Source: Methanococcus maripaludis C5 (lineage in GTDB: Archaea > AGJL01 > Methanococci > Methanococcales > Methanococcaceae). From it: DNA of 64,000 bases. Location of the stretch: positions 806,001-870,000 of the forward strand of contig NC_009135.1 of the NCBI RefSeq assembly GCF_000016125.1. Reading direction: 5' to 3'. Of the stretch, positions 17,943 to 27,999 are shown one piece after another. A model generated the notes under the pieces. That model made no database searches, was not told the origin of the DNA, and saw nothing but the letters and a program-made list of their open reading frames with translations. Position numbers and translations under genes: made by a program. Numbering within the stretch: the first letter of the stretch is position 1; each line of letters starts with the position of its first letter.

Positions 17943-18076
17943 TTATGTCCCCCCACATCTAACATTTATCTAAGTTAAAATTTATAAAAAGAACTATATA
18001 TGTTTTATTAAGTAATATACCCTTCAAAACACATTACTCGAACATAAATTCAATTTACAATGTGAAAAGGCAAGTT

Positions 18077-19420
18077 ATGGAGCAGGTTCGAAAATTAAAA
18101 AGTGAAAATATTAATAAACTCATGTTTTGGTACGTTATTCCTTCAATCGCAGGTACCGTCATTATTGGAATTTACAGCATAATTGACGGGATATTTATTG
18201 GAAGAACCGTCGGAGCTGAAGGCCTTGCAGGAGTAACGTTGGCATTTCCAGTTTTAATTGCAATTGGATCCATTGGAATTATGATTGGAGCTGGAGCTTC
18301 TGCGATAATTTCGATAAATCTTGGAAAAAAAGATTATGAAATGGCTTCCCACATTTTAAAAACTGCATTCTGCTATATCATATTAATAAGCTTCATAATT
18401 ACATTTTTAGGACTATTATTTATTGATCCAATTATTTCGAGTCTGAACCTTGCGAAAAATTTAGAAAACTACGTTTTGCAATATTCAAAAATAATAATCA
18501 TCGGTGCAATTGCACAAATTTTTGCAATATCTCTTGACCCATTACTTCGAAACGATGGATTTCCAAAAAAATCTATGGTAATATTGACTTTAATGTCAGT
18601 ATTTAACATATTACTCGACTATATATTGATAGTTGTATTTAATTTAGGGGTTATGGGGGCAGCTACTGCAACAGTACTTGCACAGGCCCTTGGATCGATG
18701 TTATACCTAAAACATTTTTTAAAAGGTAAATCCAACGTAAAAATTGGGAAAAACAATCCATTTTCTGAATTTTCAATTATCAAACGAATTGTAAAAACCG
18801 GATTTTCACCGTTTATTATGGAACTTGCATTTGGAATACTGATGATAGTACATAATATCCAGTTTATACGGTATGGAAGTTCTTTAGACGTTTCTGCATA
18901 CGGTATTGTAATTTATATCACGTCATTTTTATATATGGTCTATATAGGTATTTCAGAAGGTGTTCAACCATTAATAAGCTATAATTACGGGGCTAAAAAA
19001 TTTAAAAGGGTTTTCGAGATATTAAAAAAAGCAGTATTTGTTAATGCAATAATTGGTATTTGCTCATTTTTAACAATTTTAAAGTTCCCCAACATTTTAA
19101 TAAAAATTTTCAATCCGCACGATACGAATTTAATCGCGACAACCACAGTTGGTCTTGAAATACATAATTTCGCAATTTTAATTCTTGGGATATCCATGGT
19201 TTTGACAATGTACTTTTTAGCTACAGAACAGCCAAGAATTGCAGGTTTTTTGTCCCTTGGAAGAACAATAATATTTATTCTTCCTGCAATCCTCATGTTT
19301 CCAATATATTTTGGAATTAACGGAATATGGTGGGCCACTGTATTTTCAGAGTATATGGGGCTTATAGTTACCATTTATTTCATAGTTAAAGAGATTAAAA
19401 AGATAAAACGAAGAATTTAA
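18077..19420 (+). CDS. MATE family efflux protein
   Basis: This is a 447-residue integral membrane protein with about 12 hydrophobic segments and the duplicated MATE architecture. The N-terminal half has SIIDGIFIGRTVGAEGLAG and the second half has GVQPLISYNYGA, both typical MATE signatures. Such proteins export cationic drugs or metabolites in exchange for Na+ or H+. ATG 18077 has AAGG six bases upstream; the GTG at 18062 has no binding site. The promoter region carries TATAAAAAG near 17980-17990. It shares about the same length and landmarks as the second MATE gene at 49575-50918. Confidence 0.9.
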   Translation: MEQVRKLKSENINKLMFWYVIPSIAGTVIIGIYSIIDGIFIGRTVGAEGLAGVTLAFPVLIAIGSIGIMIGAGASAIISINLGKKDYEMASHILKTAFCYIILISFIITFLGLLFIDPIISSLNLAKNLENYVLQYSKIIIIGAIAQIFAISLDPLLRNDGFPKKSMVILTLMSVFNILLDYILIVVFNLGVMGAATATVLAQALGSMLYLKHFLKGKSNVKIGKNNPFSEFSIIKRIVKTGFSPFIMELAFGILMIVHNIQFIRYGSSLDVSAYGIVIYITSFLYMVYIGISEGVQPLISYNYGAKKFKRVFEILKKAVFVNAIIGICSFLTILKFPNILIKIFNPHDTNLIATTTVGLEIHNFAILILGISMVLTMYFLATEQPRIAGFLSLGRTIIFILPAILMFPIYFGINGIWWATVFSEYMGLIVTIYFIVKEIKKIKRRI

Positions 19421-19514
19421 GATTTTAAAAATAGCGATTTATGTAAATAGTATAAAAGATAAATAGTGTTTCTTAGACTCAATTCGAATTTTAAAATTTT
19501 AAAATGGTCATAAT

Positions 19515-20738
19515 ATGCTTCAATTAACTTTAGAAAGTGCATTTTCAAACACATTAACTGTTTCAGAACTAAATAATTATGTAAAAAGTACTTTAGAAGA
19601 AGATTATTTATTGAAACGAGCATCCATTAAAGGAGAAATTTCAAACTGTACTTTGCACAAATCTGGACATGTTTATTTTACATTAAAAGATGAAAATAGC
19701 TCAATTGACTGCGTAATGTTTAAACCATACGCCAAAAACTTAAATTTCAGTCCGACTGAAGGAATGGGCGTAATCTTAAAAGGAAAAGTGTCATTATATG
19801 CAAAAACCGGAAAATACCAGTTTTACTGTAATTCCATGGAAAAAGATGGGATTGGGGATTTGTTTATAAAATTTGAAAAATTAAAAGAAAAACTTGAAAA
19901 TGAAGGATTATTTAGTGAAAAATACAAACAAAAAATTCCTAAATATCCAAAAAACATTGGAATAATTACTTCCCCAACCGGGGCTGCCATTAAGGACATT
20001 ATCAAAGTTGCGAGAAATAGAAACAGTTCTGTTAATTTAATTATCCATCCTGCAGTAGTTCAGGGTGAATCTGCTGCAAAAACAGTTATTGCTGGACTTT
20101 CAGAACTAAATAAACTTGAAAAAATTGATTTAATAATTATTGCTCGCGGTGGAGGTTCGATGGAGGACCTATGGTGCTTTAATGATGAATCACTTGCAAG
20201 GGCAATTTTTGAATCAAAAAAACCAGTGGTTACAGGAATTGGGCATGAAATTGACTTTACAATTTCCGATTTTGTGAGCGATTTAAGGGCGGCAACACCC
20301 TCGAATGCCGCAGAACTTACCGTTTACAATGAACATGAATTAAAATCAATAATAGATAACTTTGAAAGAATACTAAAACACCGTATAAAAATTGAAATTG
20401 CAAACAGGTCTTATGAATTAGATATTCTTTATTCAAAAATAGAAAAAAATAGCCCTAAATCCAAAATAGAAAAGCAGAAATTACATATCGATAGAATTAT
20501 GACTTTAATGAATCATGAAATTAAAAACAGGATTTCTTACGAATTAAAACGCTTTGAAAAATCATATTCACTTTTGAATGCATATAACCCATTAAATGTA
20601 TTGAATAAAGGTTACAGCATTATACAGGATGAAAATGAAAAGATTATAAGCTCTAAAAATTTGTTAAAGACGGAAAATGATGTAAAAATTACGTTAAAAG
20701 ATGGAACTGTTGATGCACATATTACTTTGAAAGAATGA
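19515..20738 (+). CDS. xseA: Exodeoxyribonuclease VII large subunit
   Basis: This 407-residue nuclease subunit degrades single-stranded DNA into oligonucleotides with the XseB small subunit. An N-terminal OB-fold (about residues 10-100: LTVSELNNYVKSTLE, ISNCTLHKSGHVYFTLKD) precedes the catalytic core, with IGIITSPTGAAIKDI, ARGGGSMEDLWCFNDE and VTGIGHEIDFTISDFV. A coiled coil and a C-terminal KGYSII element follow. Length is near the bacterial norm. It is followed after 25 bases by xseB. ExoVII is a bacterial enzyme seen in only some archaea, which points to an old transfer from bacteria. Confidence 0.95.
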   Translation: MLQLTLESAFSNTLTVSELNNYVKSTLEEDYLLKRASIKGEISNCTLHKSGHVYFTLKDENSSIDCVMFKPYAKNLNFSPTEGMGVILKGKVSLYAKTGKYQFYCNSMEKDGIGDLFIKFEKLKEKLENEGLFSEKYKQKIPKYPKNIGIITSPTGAAIKDIIKVARNRNSSVNLIIHPAVVQGESAAKTVIAGLSELNKLEKIDLIIIARGGGSMEDLWCFNDESLARAIFESKKPVVTGIGHEIDFTISDFVSDLRAATPSNAAELTVYNEHELKSIIDNFERILKHRIKIEIANRSYELDILYSKIEKNSPKSKIEKQKLHIDRIMTLMNHEIKNRISYELKRFEKSYSLLNAYNPLNVLNKGYSIIQDENEKIISSKNLLKTENDVKITLKDGTVDAHITLKE

Positions 20739-20763
20739 ACGAGAAATGATACAGGTGATATTT

Positions 20764-20967
20764 ATGGATAATTATGAAGAATTGATTGAAAAGCTTGAAA
20801 ATATCGTAAATTCAATGGAAAATGACGAATTATCCCTTGAAGAAGCTATGAAAAACTACGAAGAAGGGATAAAATTAAGTAACAAACTCTATAAGATTTT
20901 AAATGAAGCCGAAGGAAAGATAAAACTTCTGACTGAAAACGGCGAAATTGACTTTAAAGACGAATAA
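20764..20967 (+). CDS. xseB: Exodeoxyribonuclease VII small subunit
   Basis: This 67-residue helical hairpin protein starts MDNYEELIEKLENIVN. The LSLEEAMKNYEEGIKL motif is diagnostic of XseB. ATG 20764 was chosen because AGGTGATA precedes it; the ATG at 20746 overlaps this region and would place the site inside the gene. Several copies bind each XseA. The pair is next to uvrA-uvrC-uvrB, separated by one small membrane protein gene. Confidence 0.93.
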   Translation: MDNYEELIEKLENIVNSMENDELSLEEAMKNYEEGIKLSNKLYKILNEAEGKIKLLTENGEIDFKDE

Positions 20968-20976
20968 GGGGATTTT

Positions 20977-21396
20977 ATGTACTATCTCTCAATGATTATC
21001 GTAGTTTTAGCAAGTATACTCTACCACATCTGCCAAAAATCAATTTCAAGCGGTGCAAACCCGTATGTTTCACTTATGATTACGTACCTCGTTTCGATAA
21101 TTTCGACAGTTGTTGCAATTTTTATCCTGAATGGAAAAATTGATATCATAGAATCTGTCAAAAATCTAAACTGGGCAAGCTACGTACTTGGCATTTCTAT
21201 TGTGTTTTTAGAGCTTGGATTTTTACTTGTTTACCGTGCAGGGTGGAATGTAAGCGTTGCAGCACTTACTGCATATGTTGCAGTTGCAGTTTTGTTGATT
21301 CCAACAGGAGTACTTTTATTTAAAGAAAATATCAGTTTTTTAAAAGTTTTAGGAATTTCATTTTGTATATTGGGACTAATTTTAATCAATAAATAA
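20977..21396 (+). CDS. Small EamA/DMT-like membrane protein
   Basis: This 139-residue protein has about five hydrophobic segments and looks like one half of an EamA-type drug/metabolite transporter. It ends FLKVLGISFCILGLILINK, the usual final helix of the family. Half-size members work as dimers. AAGGGGAT precedes the ATG by four bases, and only 9 bases separate it from xseB, so it is probably in the same operon. Substrate unknown. Confidence 0.75.
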   Translation: MYYLSMIIVVLASILYHICQKSISSGANPYVSLMITYLVSIISTVVAIFILNGKIDIIESVKNLNWASYVLGISIVFLELGFLLVYRAGWNVSVAALTAYVAVAVLLIPTGVLLFKENISFLKVLGISFCILGLILINK

Positions 21397-21522
21397 TTAA
21401 AAGTCGGATCAATTCTGTAATTTATATCACTAAATTATCCGATATTCGTACCGTTTTTATTTTATATATCATTACTCATATTTTTATAAAAATTTTAATC
21501 CAATTTAGTCCAAATGATAGTT

Positions 21523-24378
21523 ATGAAAGATATCATCATCAAAGGTGCGAGAGAGCATAATTTAAAAAATATCTCGCTAACACTCCCAAGAAATAATTTA
21601 ATAGTTGTAACTGGAGTTTCCGGCTCGGGAAAATCCACGATAGCATTTGATACGATATATGCCGAAGGTCAAAGAAGATATGTTGAATCACTTTCAGCAT
21701 ATGCAAGACAGTTTTTAGGGCTTATGAATAAACCCGATGTTGATAGTATCGAAGGATTATCCCCTGCAATTGCAATACAGCAAAAAACAACAAGCAAAAA
21801 CCCAAGGAGTACCGTTGGAACAGTTACTGAAATTTACGACTACTTGAGACTGCTTTATGCAAGAATTGGAATTCCATACTGCCCTGAACACAATATTAAA
21901 ATAGAATCACAGAGTCCTGAAAAAATAGCTGAAAAAATCGAAGAAGAATTTTCTGAAACTGTGACGATATTATCCCCTATTGTAAGGCAGAAAAAAGGAA
22001 CCTACCAAAAACTCTTTAAGGATCTAAATTCTGAAGGTTTTGCAAGAATTCGGGTAAATGGCGAAATTTACAGAACTGATGACGAAATAACGCTTGAAAG
22101 ATACAAAAAACATGATATCGAAATTGTTATCGATAGATTGGATCCAAAAGATGACCATTCAAGGCTTGTAGAAGCTTGTGAAAGAGCACTTGAGCGTTCG
22201 GGCGGACTTTTAATTGTAACAGGCCCCAAAAATAACGAAGAAGTTGAAAAAATTTATTCTTCAAATTTGGCATGCCCCATTTGTGGTATTTCATTTGAAG
22301 AACTTCAACCAAGAATGTTTTCGTTTAACAGCCCATTTGGTGCATGTGAATACTGTAGCGGACTTGGAATAAAAATGGAATTTGATGCTGAGTTAATAAT
22401 CCCTGATAAAACCAAATGTATTGCTGACGGTGCAGTTGCACTTTATAGAAACTTCCTTGATGGATACAGGTCACAACATTTAGCAGCAGTTGCAAATCAC
22501 TTTGTATTTACGGTTTTAACGCCGATAAAAGACCTTTCAAAAGAACAGTTTGACATTTTGATGTATGGAAGTCCTGAAAAAATTCATTTTAGAGTATCAA
22601 ACGGAAGTGGAGATACCGAGTGGAGCCAAAATAAACCCTGGGAAGGACTTATCCCCCAATCAATTCGACTTTACAATGAAACCAAATCAGAATACCGAAG
22701 AAAAGAACTTGAAAAGTTCATGAAAGTTAGTTTGTGTCCAAAATGTGGTGGAAAGCGTTTAAAAGATAAAGCCCTTGCTGTAAAAATAGAAGACAAATCA
22801 ATCATCGATTTAACGGATCTTTCGATTTCAAAAGCAGAAGAATTCTTTAATAATTTAAAATTAACTGATAAAGAATATGAAATTGCAAAACAGGTCATAA
22901 AAGAAATAAAATCGAGATTAAAATTCTTAAATGATGTTGGTTTAGGATATTTAACTCTTTCAAGACGATCGGGAACGCTTTCTGGAGGAGAAGCCCAAAG
23001 GATAAGACTTGCAACCCAGATTGGATCAAATCTAACCGGGGTTTTATATGTACTCGATGAACCATCAATTGGTCTTCACCAGCGAGACAATCAAAAATTA
23101 ATCGAAACGCTCCATAAATTAAGAAATTTAGATAATACCCTCGTTGTTGTTGAACATGATGAAGATACAATATTAAATGCAGATTATGTCGTAGATATGG
23201 GCCCAGGTGCCGGAATTCATGGTGGAAATGTTGTTGCAGTTGGAACACCGACAGAAATTTCAAAAAATAAGGATTCCCTAACTGGAAAATACTTATCAGG
23301 GGAATTAAAAATCGAAATACCTGAAAAAAGAAGAAAAAGCGATAAATTCTTAAAACTTTCAAACTGCAAACAGAACAATTTGAAAAATGTGTCGGTTAAA
23401 ATCCCGACAGGAGTATTTAATGTAATTACGGGAGTTTCTGGAAGCGGAAAATCCACGTTAATTTATGAAAACCTGTATCCTGCGTTGAAAGAAAAAATAA
23501 AATCCGAAGAAAGTTCTGAAAAGCTTGATTTTGAAGACCAACTTTACGAAAACACTAAAGAAAAATGCAACCTTGAAATTGATTCAGAAATCGATAAAGT
23601 TGTTGTAATCGACCAGAGCCCGATTGGAAGGACACCTAGATCAAATCCTGCAACTTACACGAAAGTATTTGATAAAATCAGGCAGGTTTTTGCAGAAACT
23701 AAAGAAGCAAAAGTAAAAGGATATGGGCCAGGAAGATTCTCCTTTAATGTGAAAGGGGGACGCTGTGAAAACTGTCAGGGCGATGGAGTTATAAAAATAG
23801 AAATGAACTTTTTGCCAGACGTTTTCGTAGAATGTGAAGAGTGTAAAGGTGCTAGATACAATAAAGAAACTCTTGAAGTAAAATATAAGGGAAAATCAAT
23901 TTCAGATGTTTTAAACATGAGTGTTGAAGAAGCGAGAGATCATTTTAAAAATATTCCACAGATTTCAAATAAATTAAAAACTTTGTGTGATGTAGGATTA
24001 GGATATATTAAATTAGGACAGAGTTCAACAACCCTTTCTGGAGGAGAAGCTCAGAGAATTAAATTAACTAGGGAATTATCAAAAAGAGCGACAGGAAATA
24101 CAATATATCTACTCGATGAACCAACAACAGGACTTCATTTCCACGATGTTAAAAAACTAATTGATGTTTTAAACAGCCTCGTTGAAAAGGGAAACACCGT
24201 GGTTGTAATTGAACATAACCTCGATGTAATAAAATGTGCTGACCATATAATCGACCTTGGACCTGAAGGGGGAGATTTCGGCGGTGAAATACTTGCAACA
24301 GGAACCCCTAAAGAAATTTCAAAATGCAAATCAAGCCATACTGGAAAATTCTTAAAAAACATTCTTTCCAAAAATTAA
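21523..24378 (+). CDS. uvrA: Excinuclease ABC subunit A
   Basis: This 951-residue damage-recognition ATPase has two ABC modules. Walker A motifs are GVSGSGKSTIAFDTIY near residue 30 and GVSGSGKSTLIYE in the second half; signature motifs are LSGGEAQRIRLATQI and LSGGEAQRIKLTREL. Zinc-finger cysteines appear as CPIC...CEYC and CENC...CEEC. ATG 21523 is taken because it gives the family start (MKDIIIKGAREHNL) and has ATGATAG before it; 21514 is an alternative three residues upstream. It opens the uvrA-uvrC-uvrB run, with uvrC eight bases downstream. UvrABC is of bacterial origin and occurs in mesophilic archaea. Confidence 0.96.
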   Translation: MKDIIIKGAREHNLKNISLTLPRNNLIVVTGVSGSGKSTIAFDTIYAEGQRRYVESLSAYARQFLGLMNKPDVDSIEGLSPAIAIQQKTTSKNPRSTVGTVTEIYDYLRLLYARIGIPYCPEHNIKIESQSPEKIAEKIEEEFSETVTILSPIVRQKKGTYQKLFKDLNSEGFARIRVNGEIYRTDDEITLERYKKHDIEIVIDRLDPKDDHSRLVEACERALERSGGLLIVTGPKNNEEVEKIYSSNLACPICGISFEELQPRMFSFNSPFGACEYCSGLGIKMEFDAELIIPDKTKCIADGAVALYRNFLDGYRSQHLAAVANHFVFTVLTPIKDLSKEQFDILMYGSPEKIHFRVSNGSGDTEWSQNKPWEGLIPQSIRLYNETKSEYRRKELEKFMKVSLCPKCGGKRLKDKALAVKIEDKSIIDLTDLSISKAEEFFNNLKLTDKEYEIAKQVIKEIKSRLKFLNDVGLGYLTLSRRSGTLSGGEAQRIRLATQIGSNLTGVLYVLDEPSIGLHQRDNQKLIETLHKLRNLDNTLVVVEHDEDTILNADYVVDMGPGAGIHGGNVVAVGTPTEISKNKDSLTGKYLSGELKIEIPEKRRKSDKFLKLSNCKQNNLKNVSVKIPTGVFNVITGVSGSGKSTLIYENLYPALKEKIKSEESSEKLDFEDQLYENTKEKCNLEIDSEIDKVVVIDQSPIGRTPRSNPATYTKVFDKIRQVFAETKEAKVKGYGPGRFSFNVKGGRCENCQGDGVIKIEMNFLPDVFVECEECKGARYNKETLEVKYKGKSISDVLNMSVEEARDHFKNIPQISNKLKTLCDVGLGYIKLGQSSTTLSGGEAQRIKLTRELSKRATGNTIYLLDEPTTGLHFHDVKKLIDVLNSLVEKGNTVVVIEHNLDVIKCADHIIDLGPEGGDFGGEILATGTPKEISKCKSSHTGKFLKNILSKN

Positions 24379-24385
24379 AGATAAT

Positions 24386-25966
24386 ATGATAAATATTTCA
24401 GATATTCCAAAAAATTCGGGCTGCTATATCTATAAAAATGAGTCTGGAACTGTAATTTATGTTGGAAAAGCAAAAAACTTGAAAAAAAGAGTTAGTAGCT
24501 ACTTTAACAAAAAAAATCACGACCCTAAAACCGAGAGCCTTGTAAAATCAATTTACGAGATGGAATTTATCGTAACAGATAATGAAGTCGAAGCTTTGAT
24601 TTTAGAAAATACTTTAATCAAAAAATACAGTCCCAAATACAATATTGACCTAAAAGACTCGAAAAATTATGCATATATTTATATTAGCGAAGAAGATTTC
24701 CCAAGAATTGGAATATTGAGAAATAAATCAAAAAAAGGAAAATTTTACGGCCCATTTACTTCTGCAAAGGAAAGAGATTATGTTTTAGATGTTTTAAAAA
24801 AGACATTCAAAATCAGATCGTGTAAAAACATGCACAAACGTCCCTGTTTAAGATATCACATAAAAAACTGCACTGCACCATGTAGTGGAGATATAACCTC
24901 CAAAGATTATTTGAATCAGATTAAAAAAGCAGAAAGTGTCTTAAAAGGGCATATTAATTCATTAATTGATGAACTCAGAATTGAAATGGATAACAAATCA
25001 AAAAATCTGCAGTTTGAAGAAGCTCTATTGATTAGAGAAGAAATAAATGCAATTGAAAAATTAAAAATTCGTCAAAACGTTAAAAGAGACGTTAAATACA
25101 ATGAAGATGTAATCAGCATTCTTGAAAAAAGCGGAAAAATCCATATAATGGTTTTTAATGTATTAAAAGGAACGCTTTTTGATAGAAAATACTTTGAATT
25201 TGATTACACAGAAAATTTCTTTGAAGAGTTTTTAATCCAGTACTACTCGGAAAACGAAGTTCCGTCAGAGATCATAATTTCAGAACTGCCAAAAAATATT
25301 GAAGAAGAGTCTTATTATAATTCTGATGCAATTTTAGAATATTTATCTCAAAAGAAAGGCTCAAAAGTTACTTTTAAAATTCCTAAACAAGGAGAAAAAA
25401 AGCAACTTTTAGACCTTGCCATAAAAAATCTTGAAATTTACGTTAATGGAAATGAAATAAAAGTTGAAAGCTTAAAAAACAAATTAATGTTTGATAATAG
25501 TCCAAATGTAATAGAATGCTTTGATATATCGCACCTTTCCGGAACTTCTACTGTTGCGTCAATGGTCCAGTTTAGAAATGGAAAACCTGACAAAAAAAAT
25601 TATCGCAGATTTAAAATAAAAACAGTTTCTGGGATAGATGACTTCAAATCAATTTCTGAAGTAGTAGTTAGGCGATACAGTAAATTAATTGAAGAAAATT
25701 TGGAATTGCCTGATTTAATAATCATTGATGGGGGAAAAGGCCAGCTTTCATCGGCATTTAAAGAACTTCAAAAATTAAAACTTAAAATCCCATTAATTTC
25801 GATTGCAAAACGTGAAGAAGAAATTTACGCTCCAGGAATTGAAAATCCACTTCCAATAAAGAAAAATGAAAAAGCATCACTTTTTATTCAAGAAATTCGT
25901 GATGAAGCGCACAGATTCGCAATAAATTACAATCGATTACTTAGAAAAAAGGAATTGATAAAATGA
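24386..25966 (+). CDS. uvrC: Excinuclease ABC subunit C, lacking the C-terminal HhH domain
   Basis: This 526-residue nuclease makes both incisions in nucleotide excision repair. An N-terminal GIY-YIG domain begins at GCYIYKNESGTVIYVGKAK. The cysteine region CKNMHKRPCL and CTAPC follows, then a UVR interaction motif (about 200-235) and the RNase H-like endonuclease domain (ECFDISHLSGTSTVASMV, LIIIDGGKGQLSSA). The protein ends at HRFAINYNRLLRKKELIK. Bacterial UvrC of about 600 residues continues here with a tandem helix-hairpin-helix DNA-binding domain, which is absent. The stop overlaps the uvrB start by four bases (ATGA), so there is no hidden extension in this frame. Confidence 0.94.
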   Translation: MINISDIPKNSGCYIYKNESGTVIYVGKAKNLKKRVSSYFNKKNHDPKTESLVKSIYEMEFIVTDNEVEALILENTLIKKYSPKYNIDLKDSKNYAYIYISEEDFPRIGILRNKSKKGKFYGPFTSAKERDYVLDVLKKTFKIRSCKNMHKRPCLRYHIKNCTAPCSGDITSKDYLNQIKKAESVLKGHINSLIDELRIEMDNKSKNLQFEEALLIREEINAIEKLKIRQNVKRDVKYNEDVISILEKSGKIHIMVFNVLKGTLFDRKYFEFDYTENFFEEFLIQYYSENEVPSEIIISELPKNIEEESYYNSDAILEYLSQKKGSKVTFKIPKQGEKKQLLDLAIKNLEIYVNGNEIKVESLKNKLMFDNSPNVIECFDISHLSGTSTVASMVQFRNGKPDKKNYRRFKIKTVSGIDDFKSISEVVVRRYSKLIEENLELPDLIIIDGGKGQLSSAFKELQKLKLKIPLISIAKREEEIYAPGIENPLPIKKNEKASLFIQEIRDEAHRFAINYNRLLRKKELIK

Positions 25967-27903
25967 ATTCTCCAAATTTCAAATTAAAAGCAGATTTTGA
26001 GCCAAAAGGATCCCAACCAGAAGCAATTGCAGAGCTTGTAAATGAGCTTGAAAAAAATCCTGAAAAAAGTAAGCAGACTCTGCTCGGTGTTACAGGTTCT
26101 GGAAAAACTTTTACTATTGCAAATGTGATTGAAAAAGTTCAAAAACCAACACTGGTAATTGCGCACAATAAAACACTTGCGGCACAACTTTATAATGAGT
26201 TTAAAGAGTTCTTTCCTGAAAATCGAGTAGAATACTTTGTTTCATACTATGATTACTACCAGCCAGAATCATATATTCCACAAAGAGATCAATATATTGA
26301 AAAGGATGCACAAATCAACCCGAAAATTGAGCAAATGCGTCTTCGTGCAACTTCTGCAATTCTTTCGAGAAGGGACGTGATAATTGTAGCATCGGTTTCC
26401 TGTATATACGGTCTTGGAAATCCTGAACTCTTTAAAGAAATGGGTTTTGAGCTAAAAGTCGGAGAAAAAATCAAAAGATCCGACATTATTGAAAAATTGG
26501 TGGATATTCAATACGAAAGAAACGATATGGAATTAGTTCCGGGAAGATTCAGGGTAAAAGGAGATACTTTGGATATTATTCCAGGATATCAGGACGATAT
26601 TTTAAGAGTTGAAATGTTTGGGGATGAAATTGATAGAATGTATGAATTGGATCCAAAAAACATGACCAAAAAACATGAACTGGATTCATTTTATATGTAC
26701 CCTGCAAAACACTTCGTAATTCCTGAAGAAGATAAGAAAAATGCGATAACATCCATTTTAAAAGAACTCGATGAATGGCTTCCACATTTAGACATGTTAA
26801 AATCTCACAGATTAAAGCAGAAAACCCTGTATGATATTGAAATGATCGAAGAAACTGGAAGCTGTAAGGGAATTGAAAATTATTCGAGACATTTTGAAAA
26901 TAGAAAAGAAGGAGAGCCTGCATACTGTCTTTTAGACTATTTCCCAGATGATTTTTTGATCGTAATTGATGAAAGCCATCAAACCATCCCTCAAATTCGC
27001 GGAATGTACAAGGGCGACAGATCAAGAAAACAGTCATTAATTGATTATGGATTCAGATTGCCAAGTGCATATGACAACCGACCCCTTAGATTTGAAGAAT
27101 TTAAAAAATACATGAACAATGTAATTTTTGTGTCAGCTACCCCTGGGGACTACGAGTTAGATAAATCTAACCAGGTTGTGGAACAGATTATTAGACCAAC
27201 AGGATTACTTGACCCTGAAGTTGAAATAAGGCCGATTGAAAATCAGGTTGAAGATATCATAAAAGAAACCGAAAAAATGGTCGAAAAAGGAGAAAGAGTA
27301 TTAATTACGACTCTTACAAAACGTCTTGCGGAGGAATTAACTGAATATCTTGCAAAACGAAATGTTAAAGCAAGATATCTGCATTCTGACATAGATACTA
27401 TTGAGAGAACCGAAATTATTCGAAATTTAAGGCTTGGAAAATTCGACTGCCTCGTTGGAATAAATTTGTTGAGGGAGGGTTTAGACATTCCCGAAGTTGG
27501 GTTCGTTGGAATACTCGATGCTGACAAGGAAGGGTTTTTGAGAAACGATAAAAGCTTGATTCAAACAATCGGTCGTGCTGCAAGAAATGCAAATTCGAAA
27601 GTCGTGCTTTATGCTAACAAAATGACCGATTCAATTAAAAAAGCAGTTTTCGAAACTGAAAGAAGAAGAAACTTGCAAAAAGAATATAATGAAAAACACA
27701 ATATCGCACCAAAAACCATTGTAAAACCAATAAGAGAAAAGGTAGTTGATATTTCTGATGTAAAACATATACCTGTAGCAGATATTCCAAATGTCGTCAT
27801 AGAACTTGAAGCTGAAATGTATGAAGCCGCAGAAGCGCTCGAATTTGAAAAAGCAATAAAAATAAGAGATACAATTGCAAAATTGAAGAAAAAAATTAAA
27901 TAA
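25963..27903 (+). CDS. uvrB: Excinuclease ABC subunit B
   Basis: This 646-residue helicase-like protein verifies damage and loads UvrC. Walker A is GVTGSGKTFTIANV, the beta-hairpin region reads YYDYYQPESYIPQRDQYIEK, the DEAD-like box is VIDESH, and the C-terminal helicase motif is QTIGRAARN. The last 35 residues form the UVR motif (ALEFEKAIKIRDTI) that binds the matching motif in UvrC. Length is normal. Translation is coupled to uvrC through the ATGA overlap. A T-rich stretch at 27906-27920 follows. Confidence 0.97.
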   Translation: MNSPNFKLKADFEPKGSQPEAIAELVNELEKNPEKSKQTLLGVTGSGKTFTIANVIEKVQKPTLVIAHNKTLAAQLYNEFKEFFPENRVEYFVSYYDYYQPESYIPQRDQYIEKDAQINPKIEQMRLRATSAILSRRDVIIVASVSCIYGLGNPELFKEMGFELKVGEKIKRSDIIEKLVDIQYERNDMELVPGRFRVKGDTLDIIPGYQDDILRVEMFGDEIDRMYELDPKNMTKKHELDSFYMYPAKHFVIPEEDKKNAITSILKELDEWLPHLDMLKSHRLKQKTLYDIEMIEETGSCKGIENYSRHFENRKEGEPAYCLLDYFPDDFLIVIDESHQTIPQIRGMYKGDRSRKQSLIDYGFRLPSAYDNRPLRFEEFKKYMNNVIFVSATPGDYELDKSNQVVEQIIRPTGLLDPEVEIRPIENQVEDIIKETEKMVEKGERVLITTLTKRLAEELTEYLAKRNVKARYLHSDIDTIERTEIIRNLRLGKFDCLVGINLLREGLDIPEVGFVGILDADKEGFLRNDKSLIQTIGRAARNANSKVVLYANKMTDSIKKAVFETERRRNLQKEYNEKHNIAPKTIVKPIREKVVDISDVKHIPVADIPNVVIELEAEMYEAAEALEFEKAIKIRDTIAKLKKKIK

Positions 27904-27999
27904 TCTATTTTTCATTTTTTCAGTTTGATTAGTCGAAAAACATAAAACTTTTTAAAATAAAGATTATTGTAAGTTATATCTTGTTGTACGAGGTTGGTT

